Source: Hyphomonas sp.
GTDB taxonomy: Bacteria; Pseudomonadota; Alphaproteobacteria; Caulobacterales; Hyphomonadaceae
Length of the DNA stretch: 64,000 nt
Reading direction: 5' to 3'
NCBI GenBank assembly: GCA_016124495.1
Contig: WGNP01000021.1
Span: 42,322 to 106,321 of the forward strand
A model generated the notes under the pieces. It did no database searches. It saw nothing but the letters and a program-made list of their open reading frames with translations, and was not told the origin of the DNA. Position 1 is the stretch's first letter. Each line of letters opens with the position of its first letter. Made by a program: the position numbers and the translations under genes. Below, one piece after another: positions 55,555-62,989 of this stretch.

Positions 55555-56436
55555 TCAGTCCTTAGGTTTGCGGACGGCCTTGCGCATCAGGCCTTCCTGG
55601 GCGACGGAGGCGACGAGGTTGCCGGCTGCATCAAAGACCTTGCCGCGGTTGAAGCTGCGCCCGCCGCCGGCATAGGGGCTGTCCATCGAGTAGAGGTGCC
55701 AGTCGTCGAACTTCAGCGGGGCATGGAACCACATCGCGTGATCAAGGCTGGCCGACATCAGTTCCCCGGTCATCCAGGAAACGCCGTGGGGGCGGTTGCC
55801 GGTGCCGAGGAGGGCCATGTCGGAGGCGTAGGCCAGGAGGCAGTGGTGCAGCCAGGGCGCCTCGTCGATGGGCCGTGCGACGCGGAACCAGAGGTCGTGC
55901 TGGTCGCTGGCGATGGCGGGGCGGGTCGGGTGGAGCGGGGCAATCTCGCGCATGTCGATGGGGCGGGGGCGGAGGAAATGACCGCGGTGGCGCTCCGGCA
56001 GTTTTTCGGCGAAGCGTTTGCGCCATTCGCTGCGGTCTTCGACCTCGTCCGGACCGATCACTTTCGGCATCTCGTGCTGGTGGTGCCAGGCTTCCTCAGC
56101 GACGTGGAAGCTGGCGGCGAGGTTGAATATCTGCTTGCCGTGCTGGATGGCGACGACGCGGCGGGTGGTGAAGCTGCCGCCGTCGCGGGAATGGTCGACC
56201 TGATAAATGATCGGCACTTTCGGGTCGCCCGGGCGGATGAAATAGGCATGAAGGGAGTGGCAGGTGCGGTCGTCCGGCACGGTGCGGTAGGCTGCGACAA
56301 GGGCCTGGGCGATGACCTGGCCGCCGAAGACGCGCTGGCTTTCCTCCTCGTCCGGGCTCTGGCCACGGAAAAGATCCAGTTCAAGGCGCTCAATGTCGAG
56401 CAGGGTCAGCAGGTCGCCTACGGGATCGGTCGCCAT
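55555..56436 (-). CDS. tesB: Acyl-CoA thioesterase II
   Basis: A 293-residue double-hotdog thioesterase of the TesB family that hydrolyses medium- and long-chain acyl-CoA. Marks are LFRGQSPDEEESQRVFGGQVIAQAL, CHSLHAYFIRPGD and the C-terminal SLDHAMWFHAPLKFDDWHL with the catalytic Asp, then SPYAGGGRSFNRGKVFDAAG. I start at 56436 (MATDPVGDL), with GAGGA eight bases upstream. It is divergent from the acyl-CoA synthetase across 166 bases. Confidence 0.92.
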   Translation of the reverse strand: MATDPVGDLLTLLDIERLELDLFRGQSPDEEESQRVFGGQVIAQALVAAYRTVPDDRTCHSLHAYFIRPGDPKVPIIYQVDHSRDGGSFTTRRVVAIQHGKQIFNLAASFHVAEEAWHHQHEMPKVIGPDEVEDRSEWRKRFAEKLPERHRGHFLRPRPIDMREIAPLHPTRPAIASDQHDLWFRVARPIDEAPWLHHCLLAYASDMALLGTGNRPHGVSWMTGELMSASLDHAMWFHAPLKFDDWHLYSMDSPYAGGGRSFNRGKVFDAAGNLVASVAQEGLMRKAVRKPKD

Positions 56437-56602
56437 GAGCGGTTCCTCTTTCTTGTTGTGCGGTGCAGCAATATGCCGCCACGCCGGGCAAAGCAATCGC
56501 GTGATCACGTCGGTTTTCTTTGACAAGCCGGGCGAAACCCACTTGTCTAAGGTATCCAGATTTCCAGATTTTCAACGACGTCCAAGGCCGGAGGCGCCGA
56601 CC

Positions 56603-58390
56603 ATGAATCCCATTGCCATTCTTACGCGCGAGTTCAAGTTTTTTCAGGACGCACAGCTCCTGAAAAAATGGACGGGCGACATCTCACCGGACTCCGACTT
56701 CCTGGTCGCAGATGATTTCGAACGGGCCGTGGATGCGCACCGGGGTAATATCGCGTTCCGGTTCGAGGGCAAATCGACGACCTACGGCGAGTTTGACGCG
56801 CTGGCGAGCCGGTTTGCCAACTGGGCGATAGCGCAGGGGCTGAGGCCCGGGGACTGCGTGGCGCTCTATATGGAGAACCGGCCGGAATATGTGGCGGCGT
56901 GGGCGGGCTTTGCGAAGGCGGGACTCGTCACGGCACTGATCAATCACAACCTCGAAGGCGAGGGGCTGGCGCACTGCGTGAATATTGCGCAGGCCAAGCT
57001 GATCGTCACCGGGGCGGACCAGGACGCGCCGATCCGCGCGGCGATGGGGCTGATTTCGGGTTCGCCGCCGGTCTGGTCGCTGGGCGGCAGGTTCGGCGCC
57101 GACCTCGGCGGGGCGCTGGAGGCGTTTTCGGAAAAGCGGCCCGACCGGTCGGTGCGCAAGGGGATGCTGGGCAAGGACTTGTGCCTGTATGTCTACACGT
57201 CGGGCACGACGGGCCTGCCGAAGGCGGCGCGCCTGACGCAGGCGCGCACGCAAGGCATGATGCGCAGTTTCATTGCGCCGTGCCGGATCACGCCGAAAGA
57301 CAAGATATATATCACGCTACCGCTGTATCATGGCACGGGCGGATTGTGCGGCATTGGCCAGGCGCTGATGACAGGGGCGACGGCGATCGTGCGGCGCAAG
57401 TTCTCGGCGAGCGCGTTCTGGGATGACGCCGTGAACGAGAAAGCGACGGCGATCGTTTATATCGGCGAGCTGTGCCGGTATCTCCTGAACTCGCCGCCGC
57501 ATCCCAAAGAGCGGGCGCACCGTATACGCACGGGTTTCGGCAACGGTCTTCGCCCGGAAGTGTGGCAGGCATTCCTTGACCGGTTCAATATTCCTCACCT
57601 GTGCGAGTTCTATGGCTCGACCGAGGGCAATGTGAGCTTCCTGAACTTTGACGGCAAGGTGGGCGCGGTGGGGCGTATTCCGGGCTGGCTGAAATCGCAG
57701 TTCGCCAACATTGCCTTTGTGAAATTCGACATCGAGACGGAGCAGCCGGTGCGTGGGGCGGACGGGCTATGTATTCCGGCGGATGTGGACGAGGCGGGCG
57801 AGGCGTTGGGTCTGATCGGCGACGATGTGCGCCAGCGGTTTGAGGGGTACAACGACAAGAAGGCGACCGAGAAGAAGCTGCTGCACGACGTGTTCACCAA
57901 GGGCGACGTGTGGTTCCGCACGGGTGACCTCTTACGCAAGGACAAGGATGGCTACATCTATTTCGTCGACCGGATCGGCGACACATATCGCTGGAAAGGT
58001 GAGAACGTCTCGACCAATGAAGTCGGCGAGGCCTTGTCGCGCGTCGGCGGCATCAAGACAGCTAACGTTTACGGCGTGACCATTCCAGGCACGGACGGTA
58101 AGGCGGGGATGGCGGCGATCACGACCGAGGGCGAGGTGGACTTTGCGGGGCTGTATAAGTCGCTGGCGGCGAGGCTGCCGAGCTATGCTGTGCCGATCTT
58201 CATCCGTGTACAGCCTGAAGCCGAGACGACCGGCACGTTCAAGTACCGCAAGGTGGAGCTTGTGGCGGATGGGTTCGATCCGGACAAGGTGAATGAGCCG
58301 CTCTGGATGCTCGATCCGGAAGAGGCGGCCTATGTGCCGATGACACAGGGGCGCTATGACCGGCTGGTGTCTGGCGGCTTCAAGTTTTAG
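56603..58390 (+). CDS. Long-chain acyl-CoA synthetase, FATP/SLC27 type
   Basis: A 595-residue AMP-forming ligase of the FATP/very-long-chain acyl-CoA synthetase branch. The ATP loop is LYVYTSGTTGLPKAA, the motif II region is CEFYGSTEGNVSF, and WFRTGDLLRKDKDGYIYFVDRIGDTYRWKGENVST matches the FATP/VLACS signature. The last residues include TGTFKYRKVELVADGFDP. I start at 56603, nine bases after GGAGG. It activates fatty acids, or cholesterol-like side chains, for beta-oxidation; the divergent TesB fits fatty acid handling. Confidence 0.92.
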   Translation: MNPIAILTREFKFFQDAQLLKKWTGDISPDSDFLVADDFERAVDAHRGNIAFRFEGKSTTYGEFDALASRFANWAIAQGLRPGDCVALYMENRPEYVAAWAGFAKAGLVTALINHNLEGEGLAHCVNIAQAKLIVTGADQDAPIRAAMGLISGSPPVWSLGGRFGADLGGALEAFSEKRPDRSVRKGMLGKDLCLYVYTSGTTGLPKAARLTQARTQGMMRSFIAPCRITPKDKIYITLPLYHGTGGLCGIGQALMTGATAIVRRKFSASAFWDDAVNEKATAIVYIGELCRYLLNSPPHPKERAHRIRTGFGNGLRPEVWQAFLDRFNIPHLCEFYGSTEGNVSFLNFDGKVGAVGRIPGWLKSQFANIAFVKFDIETEQPVRGADGLCIPADVDEAGEALGLIGDDVRQRFEGYNDKKATEKKLLHDVFTKGDVWFRTGDLLRKDKDGYIYFVDRIGDTYRWKGENVSTNEVGEALSRVGGIKTANVYGVTIPGTDGKAGMAAITTEGEVDFAGLYKSLAARLPSYAVPIFIRVQPEAETTGTFKYRKVELVADGFDPDKVNEPLWMLDPEEAAYVPMTQGRYDRLVSGGFKF

Positions 58391-58398
58391 GGGAGTGG

Positions 58399-58472
58399 CG
58401 ACCCCGGCAGGATTTGAACCTGCGACCACTCGCTTAGAAGGCGAGCGCTCTATCCAGCTGAGCTACGGAGTC
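58399..58472 (-). tRNA. tRNA-Arg (anticodon TCT)
   Basis: Read on the minus strand, GACTCCG pairs with CGGGGTC. The anticodon arm is CTCGC-CTTCTAA-GCGAG, giving anticodon TCT. The T loop is TTCAAAT. CCA is encoded at 58398-58396. Confidence 0.95.
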
Positions 58473-58498
58473 GTGTGCCCGGAGTAGCGCGGGCGCCT

Positions 58499-58807
58499 TC
58501 AGTGTGTCCACGGCTGTTTGCGCGCGGCCGAGAAGTTTTCCGAGTAGGACTTGATCAGGCGCTTTCTTTCGCGTGCTTCCTCGACGCTGAAGGTCAGGCC
58601 TTCGCGCTCGGCATAGGCGATCGCCTGCTCGCGGGTTTCGAAGTGGAGGCGGACCTGGCCGGACATGTCGTCGATGCCGGTCCAGCCCATGAGGGGGTCC
58701 ACGCGGCGTTTGGCGTCCGGGGTGACGAACTCGAGTACCCAGTCCCTCGTGTTGCCGCGCCCTGATTGCATGGCACTTTTCGCCGGTTTGTAGATCCGCG
58801 CTTCCAT
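58499..58807 (-). CDS. NADH dehydrogenase accessory subunit, NDUFS4-like
   Basis: A 102-residue protein of the ETC_C1_NDUFS4 family (ETC complex I subunit conserved region). MEARIYKPAKSAMQSGRGNTRDWVLEF opens it, with the DPLMGWTGIDDMSGQVRLHFETREQAIAYAEREG core and the terminal KSYSENFSAARKQPWTH, as in mitochondrial and alphaproteobacterial proteins. It stabilises the NADH-oxidising module of complex I. The nuo operon is elsewhere. It lies between tRNA-Arg and the tRNA-Pro fragment. Confidence 0.93.
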   Translation of the reverse strand: MEARIYKPAKSAMQSGRGNTRDWVLEFVTPDAKRRVDPLMGWTGIDDMSGQVRLHFETREQAIAYAEREGLTFSVEEARERKRLIKSYSENFSAARKQPWTH

Positions 58808-58842
58808 GACCTGTATCGACTCTCAAGCCCGATTTGAAACTT

Positions 58843-58893
58843 TGGTCGGAGCGAGAGGATTCGAACCTCCGACCCTCTGGTCCCAAACCAGAT
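58843..58893 (-). pseudogene. 3' fragment of tRNA-Pro(TGG); island attachment site
   Basis: From the 3' CCA (58845-58843) through the T arm to the complete anticodon arm (TCTGG-TTTGGGA-CCAGA, anticodon TGG) the sequence is a normal tRNA-Pro. Upstream of the anticodon stem (above 58893) the D arm and 5' acceptor strand are absent: the CGCTCCG 3' strand at 58847-58853 has no partner. Integrases that use tRNA genes leave such a 3' copy at the end distal to the intact gene. Position and orientation fit an element lying to the right. Confidence 0.8.
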
Positions 58894-59174
58894 CTGTCCT
58901 CGGCGCGGCCCCAACGCAAGACCCCTATAAATACAAAGCATTAAGTGGCTTTGAAGGCCGCCGCTTGCTAACCCCTCACACGCCAAGCCACCATTGGGCC
59001 ACCGTCTGAGTTTTAGTTGGGTTGGAATAGCGAGGCTTCGTCCGGTTCGCAACCGTTTTGGTAACTTACATTGGATGGTGCATTCTATGCAGATGAAGCT
59101 CCGCTCAGTTCGCCCTCCGGGAGTGCTGCAAATTTGATTTGTAGTCATGTATTGGTTCTCGCAGCGATATTTTG
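58894..59174. other. Non-coding left flank of the island
   Basis: About 280 bases between the tRNA fragment and the stop of the DUF6527 gene. It is AT-richer than the chromosome to the left. No gene is supported on either strand. It would hold the integrase arm-binding part of the attachment site and the end of the Ub-like operon transcript. Confidence 0.45.
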
Positions 59175-59546
59175 TCAACGAGCTGGAGAGGTGGCGCAGC
59201 GACTATCCCGACACTGCTGCACCGTCCCTGACTGGATCCAGAAATGTGCGTGACAGGCCGACTTCTGAAATATTGAGGGCGAAAGCGACGGTCTTCCCAG
59301 CCAGTCCAGCTCAACCCGCCAATGGGGTGTCTGCGCGGCGCTGAGGGGCAGTCGATAGACGGTTGAACAGGTTCCCGGACAACGGAAGACAGCCCATTTC
59401 GGCGCGCCGGGGGTGCCTACGATGATGATCGTTTTGGCATTAAGTGTCTCCAGGTCCGGCTGCGTCTGTGAATAACGCAGCCGGTAGCGGGGCCGTCGAA
59501 CAATACCTGCTCGTTCGAGAACAAATCTGAGCGCGGACTGGATCAT
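59175..59546 (-). CDS. DUF6527-family small metal-binding protein of Ub-like operon
   Basis: A 123-residue protein of the DUF6527 type. The core is WAVFRCPGTC (Cys56, Cys60), PHWRVELDWLGRPSLSPSIF and ACHAHFWIQSGTV (Cys98, His99, His101). The Cys and His pattern suggests one zinc site; the usual CPCGC is CPGTC here. The first 35 residues are basic. It is the last gene of the operon, three bases after the E1 stop, and DUF6527 genes recur beside bacterial multi-ubiquitin/E1/E2 clusters. Its role there is unknown to me; a structural or E3-like adaptor would be a guess. Confidence 0.72.
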   Translation of the reverse strand: MIQSALRFVLERAGIVRRPRYRLRYSQTQPDLETLNAKTIIIVGTPGAPKWAVFRCPGTCSTVYRLPLSAAQTPHWRVELDWLGRPSLSPSIFQKSACHAHFWIQSGTVQQCRDSRCATSPAR

Positions 59547-59549
59547 CGT

Positions 59550-60938
59550 TCAGCCGATACGATCAAGGAAAGGGACCACGTCGCCGCGTCCCCAGTAGTC
59601 GGTTTGTCCGCAGATCGGACAGTCGTTATTGCTGCGCCCTCCGGTTCGCCGGTCCTCAGGAATGTGAAAGCGGCGAAGTCTCTGGAGGGCATGACCATCC
59701 GGTCCCCGAAATTCGCTGACGGCCTGAGCAAATTCGTCCATGGCGAGGCAGGCAACGGATGTGGTCATGCCGATGAAGGCTGGCTCGGGTTCTCCGCCGC
59801 CGAGAATATAACCTTCGCGCTGCTGATCGGCGTATTGATCCGGAGCCCGCTTTCTCAACTCGTCTTCGCGCGCACGGACAGGGTCAATGATGCCTCTGCA
59901 GAGGAGACAGGGCGCTCCGGAGTGCAGGCGGGTTACGCGTCCGGACATGTCACGCCTGCGATTGCCCTGATCGCCGGCAACGGCGAGCCCGATGTCAAAG
60001 ACCGGGATTTCATAGAAGACGGAGAACCGGTTGAGCAGCATCCGCGAGGCGTGATCGTCCGTCGCGCAAAAAATGACATCTGCCGACTTGAGCGCATCCC
60101 TGCATTCCGGGTCCAGCAAGTTACGGACAAGGGGAATTGCCTGGGTGGGAAGCCCAAACTCGTTGATGTGGGCCGCCAGCACCTCAGCTTTGTGTCTGCC
60201 GATATCTCTCCGGGTTGCTCCATATAGCCGGTGCAGATTGGTGCTCTCGACCACGTCGTGATCGATGATGGCGATCCGGCCCAAGCCTGATCGAGCCAGC
60301 ATGACGGCGAGAGGAGAGCCGGTGCCACCTGCGCCGACCACAAGGCATGAGAGGTTCCGGAGCGTCACATTGAACGTCTCGCCGAAGACTCTCGCTTGCC
60401 GGTCAAGATCCGGGCTGGTGTCATCGGTGTGATCAGACCAGAGGGCAATGCGTTGTCCCGTTTCCAGGAGACGGGATGGATCGGGATCGGTTGAACCTTG
60501 CCAGATACGCGCCAACAGGCGTCCACCGGAAATCGCCAGCACGCTTACCAGGCAGGCGTCCGGCCCGTTTCTATTGCGGGCCGCGTTGAACAGGGCGAGT
60601 TCGTTCTCGTCATCACGGACCGAGAAGGCGGCGGTACCGCAAGGGTGGCCGTGAAGGAAGCCCACAGTGTACCCGTTGTCATTTGCATATTTCAGTGTCC
60701 GGACGAATGAAGACGTGCGGACCGTCAGATGCGTTGGCGATGCAGACGCGATGTCTTCACCCTCAAACGGAAGGACATCGCTGAGAATGAGCCGCTCGTG
60801 CGGCTTCTTTGTCCATGGGTCTTCACCAATCACCGCACGCCTGAAAAGCAGCCACGCGCCGGCCTCGTGGCCGGAATTGAAGGCCGCGCGCCGGATAGCC
60901 GTGCCAAGGCGGTTGGGTATGATGATATCCTGCAGCAT
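59550..60938 (-). CDS. JAMM-E1 fusion: MPN/JAB peptidase plus ThiF/E1 adenylyltransferase
   Basis: A 462-residue two-domain enzyme. Residues 1-165 are a JAB/MPN deubiquitinase-like domain with all JAMM residues: E25 (HEAGAW), H96 and H98 (LHGHP), S106 and D109 (HxH-x7-SxxD). Residues 180-455 are an E1-like Rossmann domain: glycine loop GAGGTG (202-207), IIDHDVVESTNLHR and CATDD. A zinc site is formed by CLLC (344/347) and CPIC (440/443). It should adenylate a Ubl C-terminus, and the JAMM part should release or mature Ubls. A candidate for the transfer cysteine is C397 (SVACLAMDEF). Its ATG shares a base with the stop of the Ubl-E2 gene. Confidence 0.88.
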   Translation of the reverse strand: MLQDIIIPNRLGTAIRRAAFNSGHEAGAWLLFRRAVIGEDPWTKKPHERLILSDVLPFEGEDIASASPTHLTVRTSSFVRTLKYANDNGYTVGFLHGHPCGTAAFSVRDDENELALFNAARNRNGPDACLVSVLAISGGRLLARIWQGSTDPDPSRLLETGQRIALWSDHTDDTSPDLDRQARVFGETFNVTLRNLSCLVVGAGGTGSPLAVMLARSGLGRIAIIDHDVVESTNLHRLYGATRRDIGRHKAEVLAAHINEFGLPTQAIPLVRNLLDPECRDALKSADVIFCATDDHASRMLLNRFSVFYEIPVFDIGLAVAGDQGNRRRDMSGRVTRLHSGAPCLLCRGIIDPVRAREDELRKRAPDQYADQQREGYILGGGEPEPAFIGMTTSVACLAMDEFAQAVSEFRGPDGHALQRLRRFHIPEDRRTGGRSNNDCPICGQTDYWGRGDVVPFLDRIG

Positions 60939-61837
60939 CAGGCCGCCTCCGCCAGTGCATGTTCAACGCGCTTCAGCATGGTCCAGATGCCGTCCTTGCC
61001 AGCGCGCCATTCATTGTTATGGCGCGACCACCTTTGCCAGGTCTGCCCCTGAAAGGAGAGCGGAACATCGGCGCAATTGGGGTAGGCGCCGCGTGCGACA
61101 AGCCGAAGCCAGGGCAGACAATAGAACATGTCAGGAGGGGCATCCGGGTAGCCGGGCGGAAGCATGATCAGAATGTCAGCCAGTTCCACATCATAGCGCC
61201 CCTTCGGGAGGTCGACGGCCTTCAGGATGATTGCTGTTTGTCCCGCTTCCTGTGCGAGCTCGTACCGGTAGCCCTGCTCGGATAGATAGCGCTGATCGGC
61301 CTGGGGAAGGGCGGGGCCTGCGTCTCCGGCAGTGGTTTGGGCAATGACCGTGAAGAAGCGCTCGAGCCCAGGTTCACTGAGATCGATGATGTCTTCATTC
61401 GCCAGTTCAATATCTTCGCTTCCGCGCACTTCTCGCCAGAGCGCATATTTGTCAGGGTCAACCCCGGCGATTTGCTTCAGCTTGAGGCCCGTAATCAGCT
61501 GAGCGCCCCATTCGATGCGCTCACCATCGATAACCAGGCGATAAGAAGCGCTGCTGTCGAACGTCAAGAACCGCTCAACGCCGGGCTGTGTCAGGTCAAC
61601 GGTTTCATCGAGGCGAATCTCCTCGAACCCACCATTGGCAAGCTTCAGAAAGACAAGATGTTCGTCGATCGGCCGTTTGCCGCTCAGCCTCAGGAGCTGG
61701 CTTCCGGTCAGTTTGGGATCGTCCACATTGTAGGACCGGTCGTCGATGCGGATCTTGAAGTAGCGGTCGGCCGTCACTGGCTGGCCGCAGCGGGCAGCCG
61801 TTTCCAGGTCGAAATATTCAGGGTTCTGGGAGGTCAT
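60938..61837 (-). CDS. Ubl-Ubl-E2 fusion: tandem multiubiquitin domains and prokaryotic E2 (family E)
   Basis: A 299-residue protein. Residues 26-93 and 99-167 are two beta-grasp Multiubiquitin-type repeats, each ending LTQPGVERFLTF / LSEPGLERFFTV. Residues 176-297 resemble prokaryotic E2 family E: LADILIMLPPGYPDAPPDMFY, then GAYPNC and WQRWSRHNNEWRAGKDGI. Two cysteines (240, 255) are transfer-residue candidates; C255 in YPNC sits where canonical E2s have HPN...C. I start at 61837, with AAGGA nine bases upstream. There is no free Ubl C-terminus: a GDAG linker (171-174) separates Ubl2 from the E2, so cleavage by the co-encoded JAMM would be needed. Confidence 0.85.
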   Translation of the reverse strand: MTSQNPEYFDLETAARCGQPVTADRYFKIRIDDRSYNVDDPKLTGSQLLRLSGKRPIDEHLVFLKLANGGFEEIRLDETVDLTQPGVERFLTFDSSASYRLVIDGERIEWGAQLITGLKLKQIAGVDPDKYALWREVRGSEDIELANEDIIDLSEPGLERFFTVIAQTTAGDAGPALPQADQRYLSEQGYRYELAQEAGQTAIILKAVDLPKGRYDVELADILIMLPPGYPDAPPDMFYCLPWLRLVARGAYPNCADVPLSFQGQTWQRWSRHNNEWRAGKDGIWTMLKRVEHALAEAA

Positions 61838-61906
61838 GATTGGATTTCCTTTGTTGCGCCGGGCAATGTCAGTGCCCACGTAAACAAAGGCTCGCCGCGC
61901 GGCTGA

Positions 61907-61935
61907 ATTCGGACAGTTTTCAAACTTGTCCGAAT
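61907..61935. promoter_or_regulatory. Inverted-repeat operator in divergent island promoter
   Basis: ATTCGGACA (61907-61915) and TGTCCGAAT (61927-61935) are perfect 9-base arms around an 11-base spacer, and the spacer itself contains AGTTT...AAACT. It lies 51 bases upstream of the sigma gene and 70 bases upstream of the Ubl-E2 gene. It is the best candidate for a regulator site or an alternative promoter controlling both operons. Confidence 0.65.
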
Positions 61936-61985
61936 GAAGGGTTGCGGCGCGCATAGATGAGTAAGGGTATACCAGGAGCTGGAGC

Positions 61986-62558
61986 ATGAGCGCCGCTGAC
62001 GCTGCACGAAAGCGGTCCGCAGAAGACTGCAAAGACGAGATTGAGGAGGTCAGTCGCCATCAGGGAGACCGCCTCCTCCTGATTGCGAGGTACTTTGCGG
62101 CACGTGCGCGTCTCAGCCCGGAGGATCTCCTGCAGGAGGCCCTGACAAGAGTGCTTTGTGGAGATCGCCAGAGGCCTCCGGATGTAGACATTGTCGCTTT
62201 TCTTGGCGGCGTCATGAAGAGTATTGCAAGTTCAGAAGTGCAAAAGCGCGCCCGCCGTGAAGACGCCGGGTATGCTGAGACGCCAGCGGATCTTGGCTTA
62301 TTCGCCGATACGGTGAGCGATGGCCGGGCGGGTGTTGAAGAGACGATCTGCCGGGAGGAGCATGACGCGGCATTTCATGCCTGGTTGTATGAGCAATTCG
62401 ACGATGACGAGACCCAGCTGGTTTTGCTGGGCGTGTTTGAAGGGCTGTCAGGCGAAGAGCTTTGCGTGCAGACAGGTGTCTCAAAGGGCCAGCTCGCCAC
62501 CATCAGGCGAAGGATTCGCCGCAAGATAAGTGAATTCGAAGGTCGGAGAGGATCATGA
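61986..62558 (+). CDS. Sigma-70-family (ECF-like) RNA polymerase sigma factor
   Basis: A 190-residue sigma factor with two domains. Region 2 spans about 28-85 (LLLIARYFAARARLSPEDLLQEALTRVL, then VKSIASSEVQKRARRE-like helix), and region 4 about 138-185 (DDETQLVLLGVFEGLSGEELCVQTGVSKGQLATIRRRIRRKI). The level of divergence is high in region 2.4. RBS AGGAG precedes the ATG. It opens an operon with a four-base overlap to the next gene and is divergent from the Ub-like operon, which it may transcribe. Confidence 0.82.
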   Translation: MSAADAARKRSAEDCKDEIEEVSRHQGDRLLLIARYFAARARLSPEDLLQEALTRVLCGDRQRPPDVDIVAFLGGVMKSIASSEVQKRARREDAGYAETPADLGLFADTVSDGRAGVEETICREEHDAAFHAWLYEQFDDDETQLVLLGVFEGLSGEELCVQTGVSKGQLATIRRRIRRKISEFEGRRGS

Positions 62559-62989
62559 CCGAATCTAAAAAGCGCGACGAGCTCGACCGTCTGGACGACG
62601 CTGTGCTCGACGACATTCTCGGTATGACCAATGCGGAGGTTCAACAAGAACTGGAATCTCTCGGTTACAGGTCTGGCGATGGCCTATCCGTGTTTGAGCG
62701 TGCCTTGATTGCGGCGAAAGGGCGGGCAGGCTTTGTTGAGCTGAGGAAAGCCAGGGTTGAGTTCCTGGAAGATCGACGAAAGCGGGAGGCTCGCAGCCGG
62801 CCTCAAACGCCAGACGAGGCGCGTGCATTTCTGCACCGGGTTCAAGCAGAACTGAGTGAACTGACGATCGCGGCCAGAAATGCGGACGGGTCGGAGCTCT
62901 CGGACAGGGATGCCCTGGCGCAGCTTGAAGATGTTTTGGAGCTGCTTGAGGAGCTCAATATAGACTTGGACGATGAAAGCAAAAAGTGA
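62555..62989 (+). CDS. Small acidic helical protein, possible anti-sigma or protease target
   Basis: A 144-residue strongly charged helical protein. The N-terminal 55 residues contain LDDAVLDDILGMTNAEVQQELESLGY, a motif style seen in small partners of ImmA/IrrE proteases. The rest is predicted helical (AFLHRVQAELSELTIAARNADG, ALAQLEDVLELLEELNIDLDDE). It overlaps both neighbours by four bases (ATGA and GTGA), so all three are translationally coupled. The sequence alone does not prove the anti-sigma role; the position between sigma factor and protease makes it plausible. Confidence 0.75.
   Translation: MTESKKRDELDRLDDAVLDDILGMTNAEVQQELESLGYRSGDGLSVFERALIAAKGRAGFVELRKARVEFLEDRRKREARSRPQTPDEARAFLHRVQAELSELTIAARNADGSELSDRDALAQLEDVLELLEELNIDLDDESKK

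Noticed and set aside
58843..58960. Group I intron or split tRNA-Pro
   Set aside because: The break lies upstream of the anticodon stem, not in the loop, and no 5' half with D arm is found nearby, so truncation by integration is the simpler reading.
58894..59174. Integrase or transposase remnant at the island left end
   Set aside because: Neither strand gives a frame with recombinase motifs; the stretch appears non-coding.
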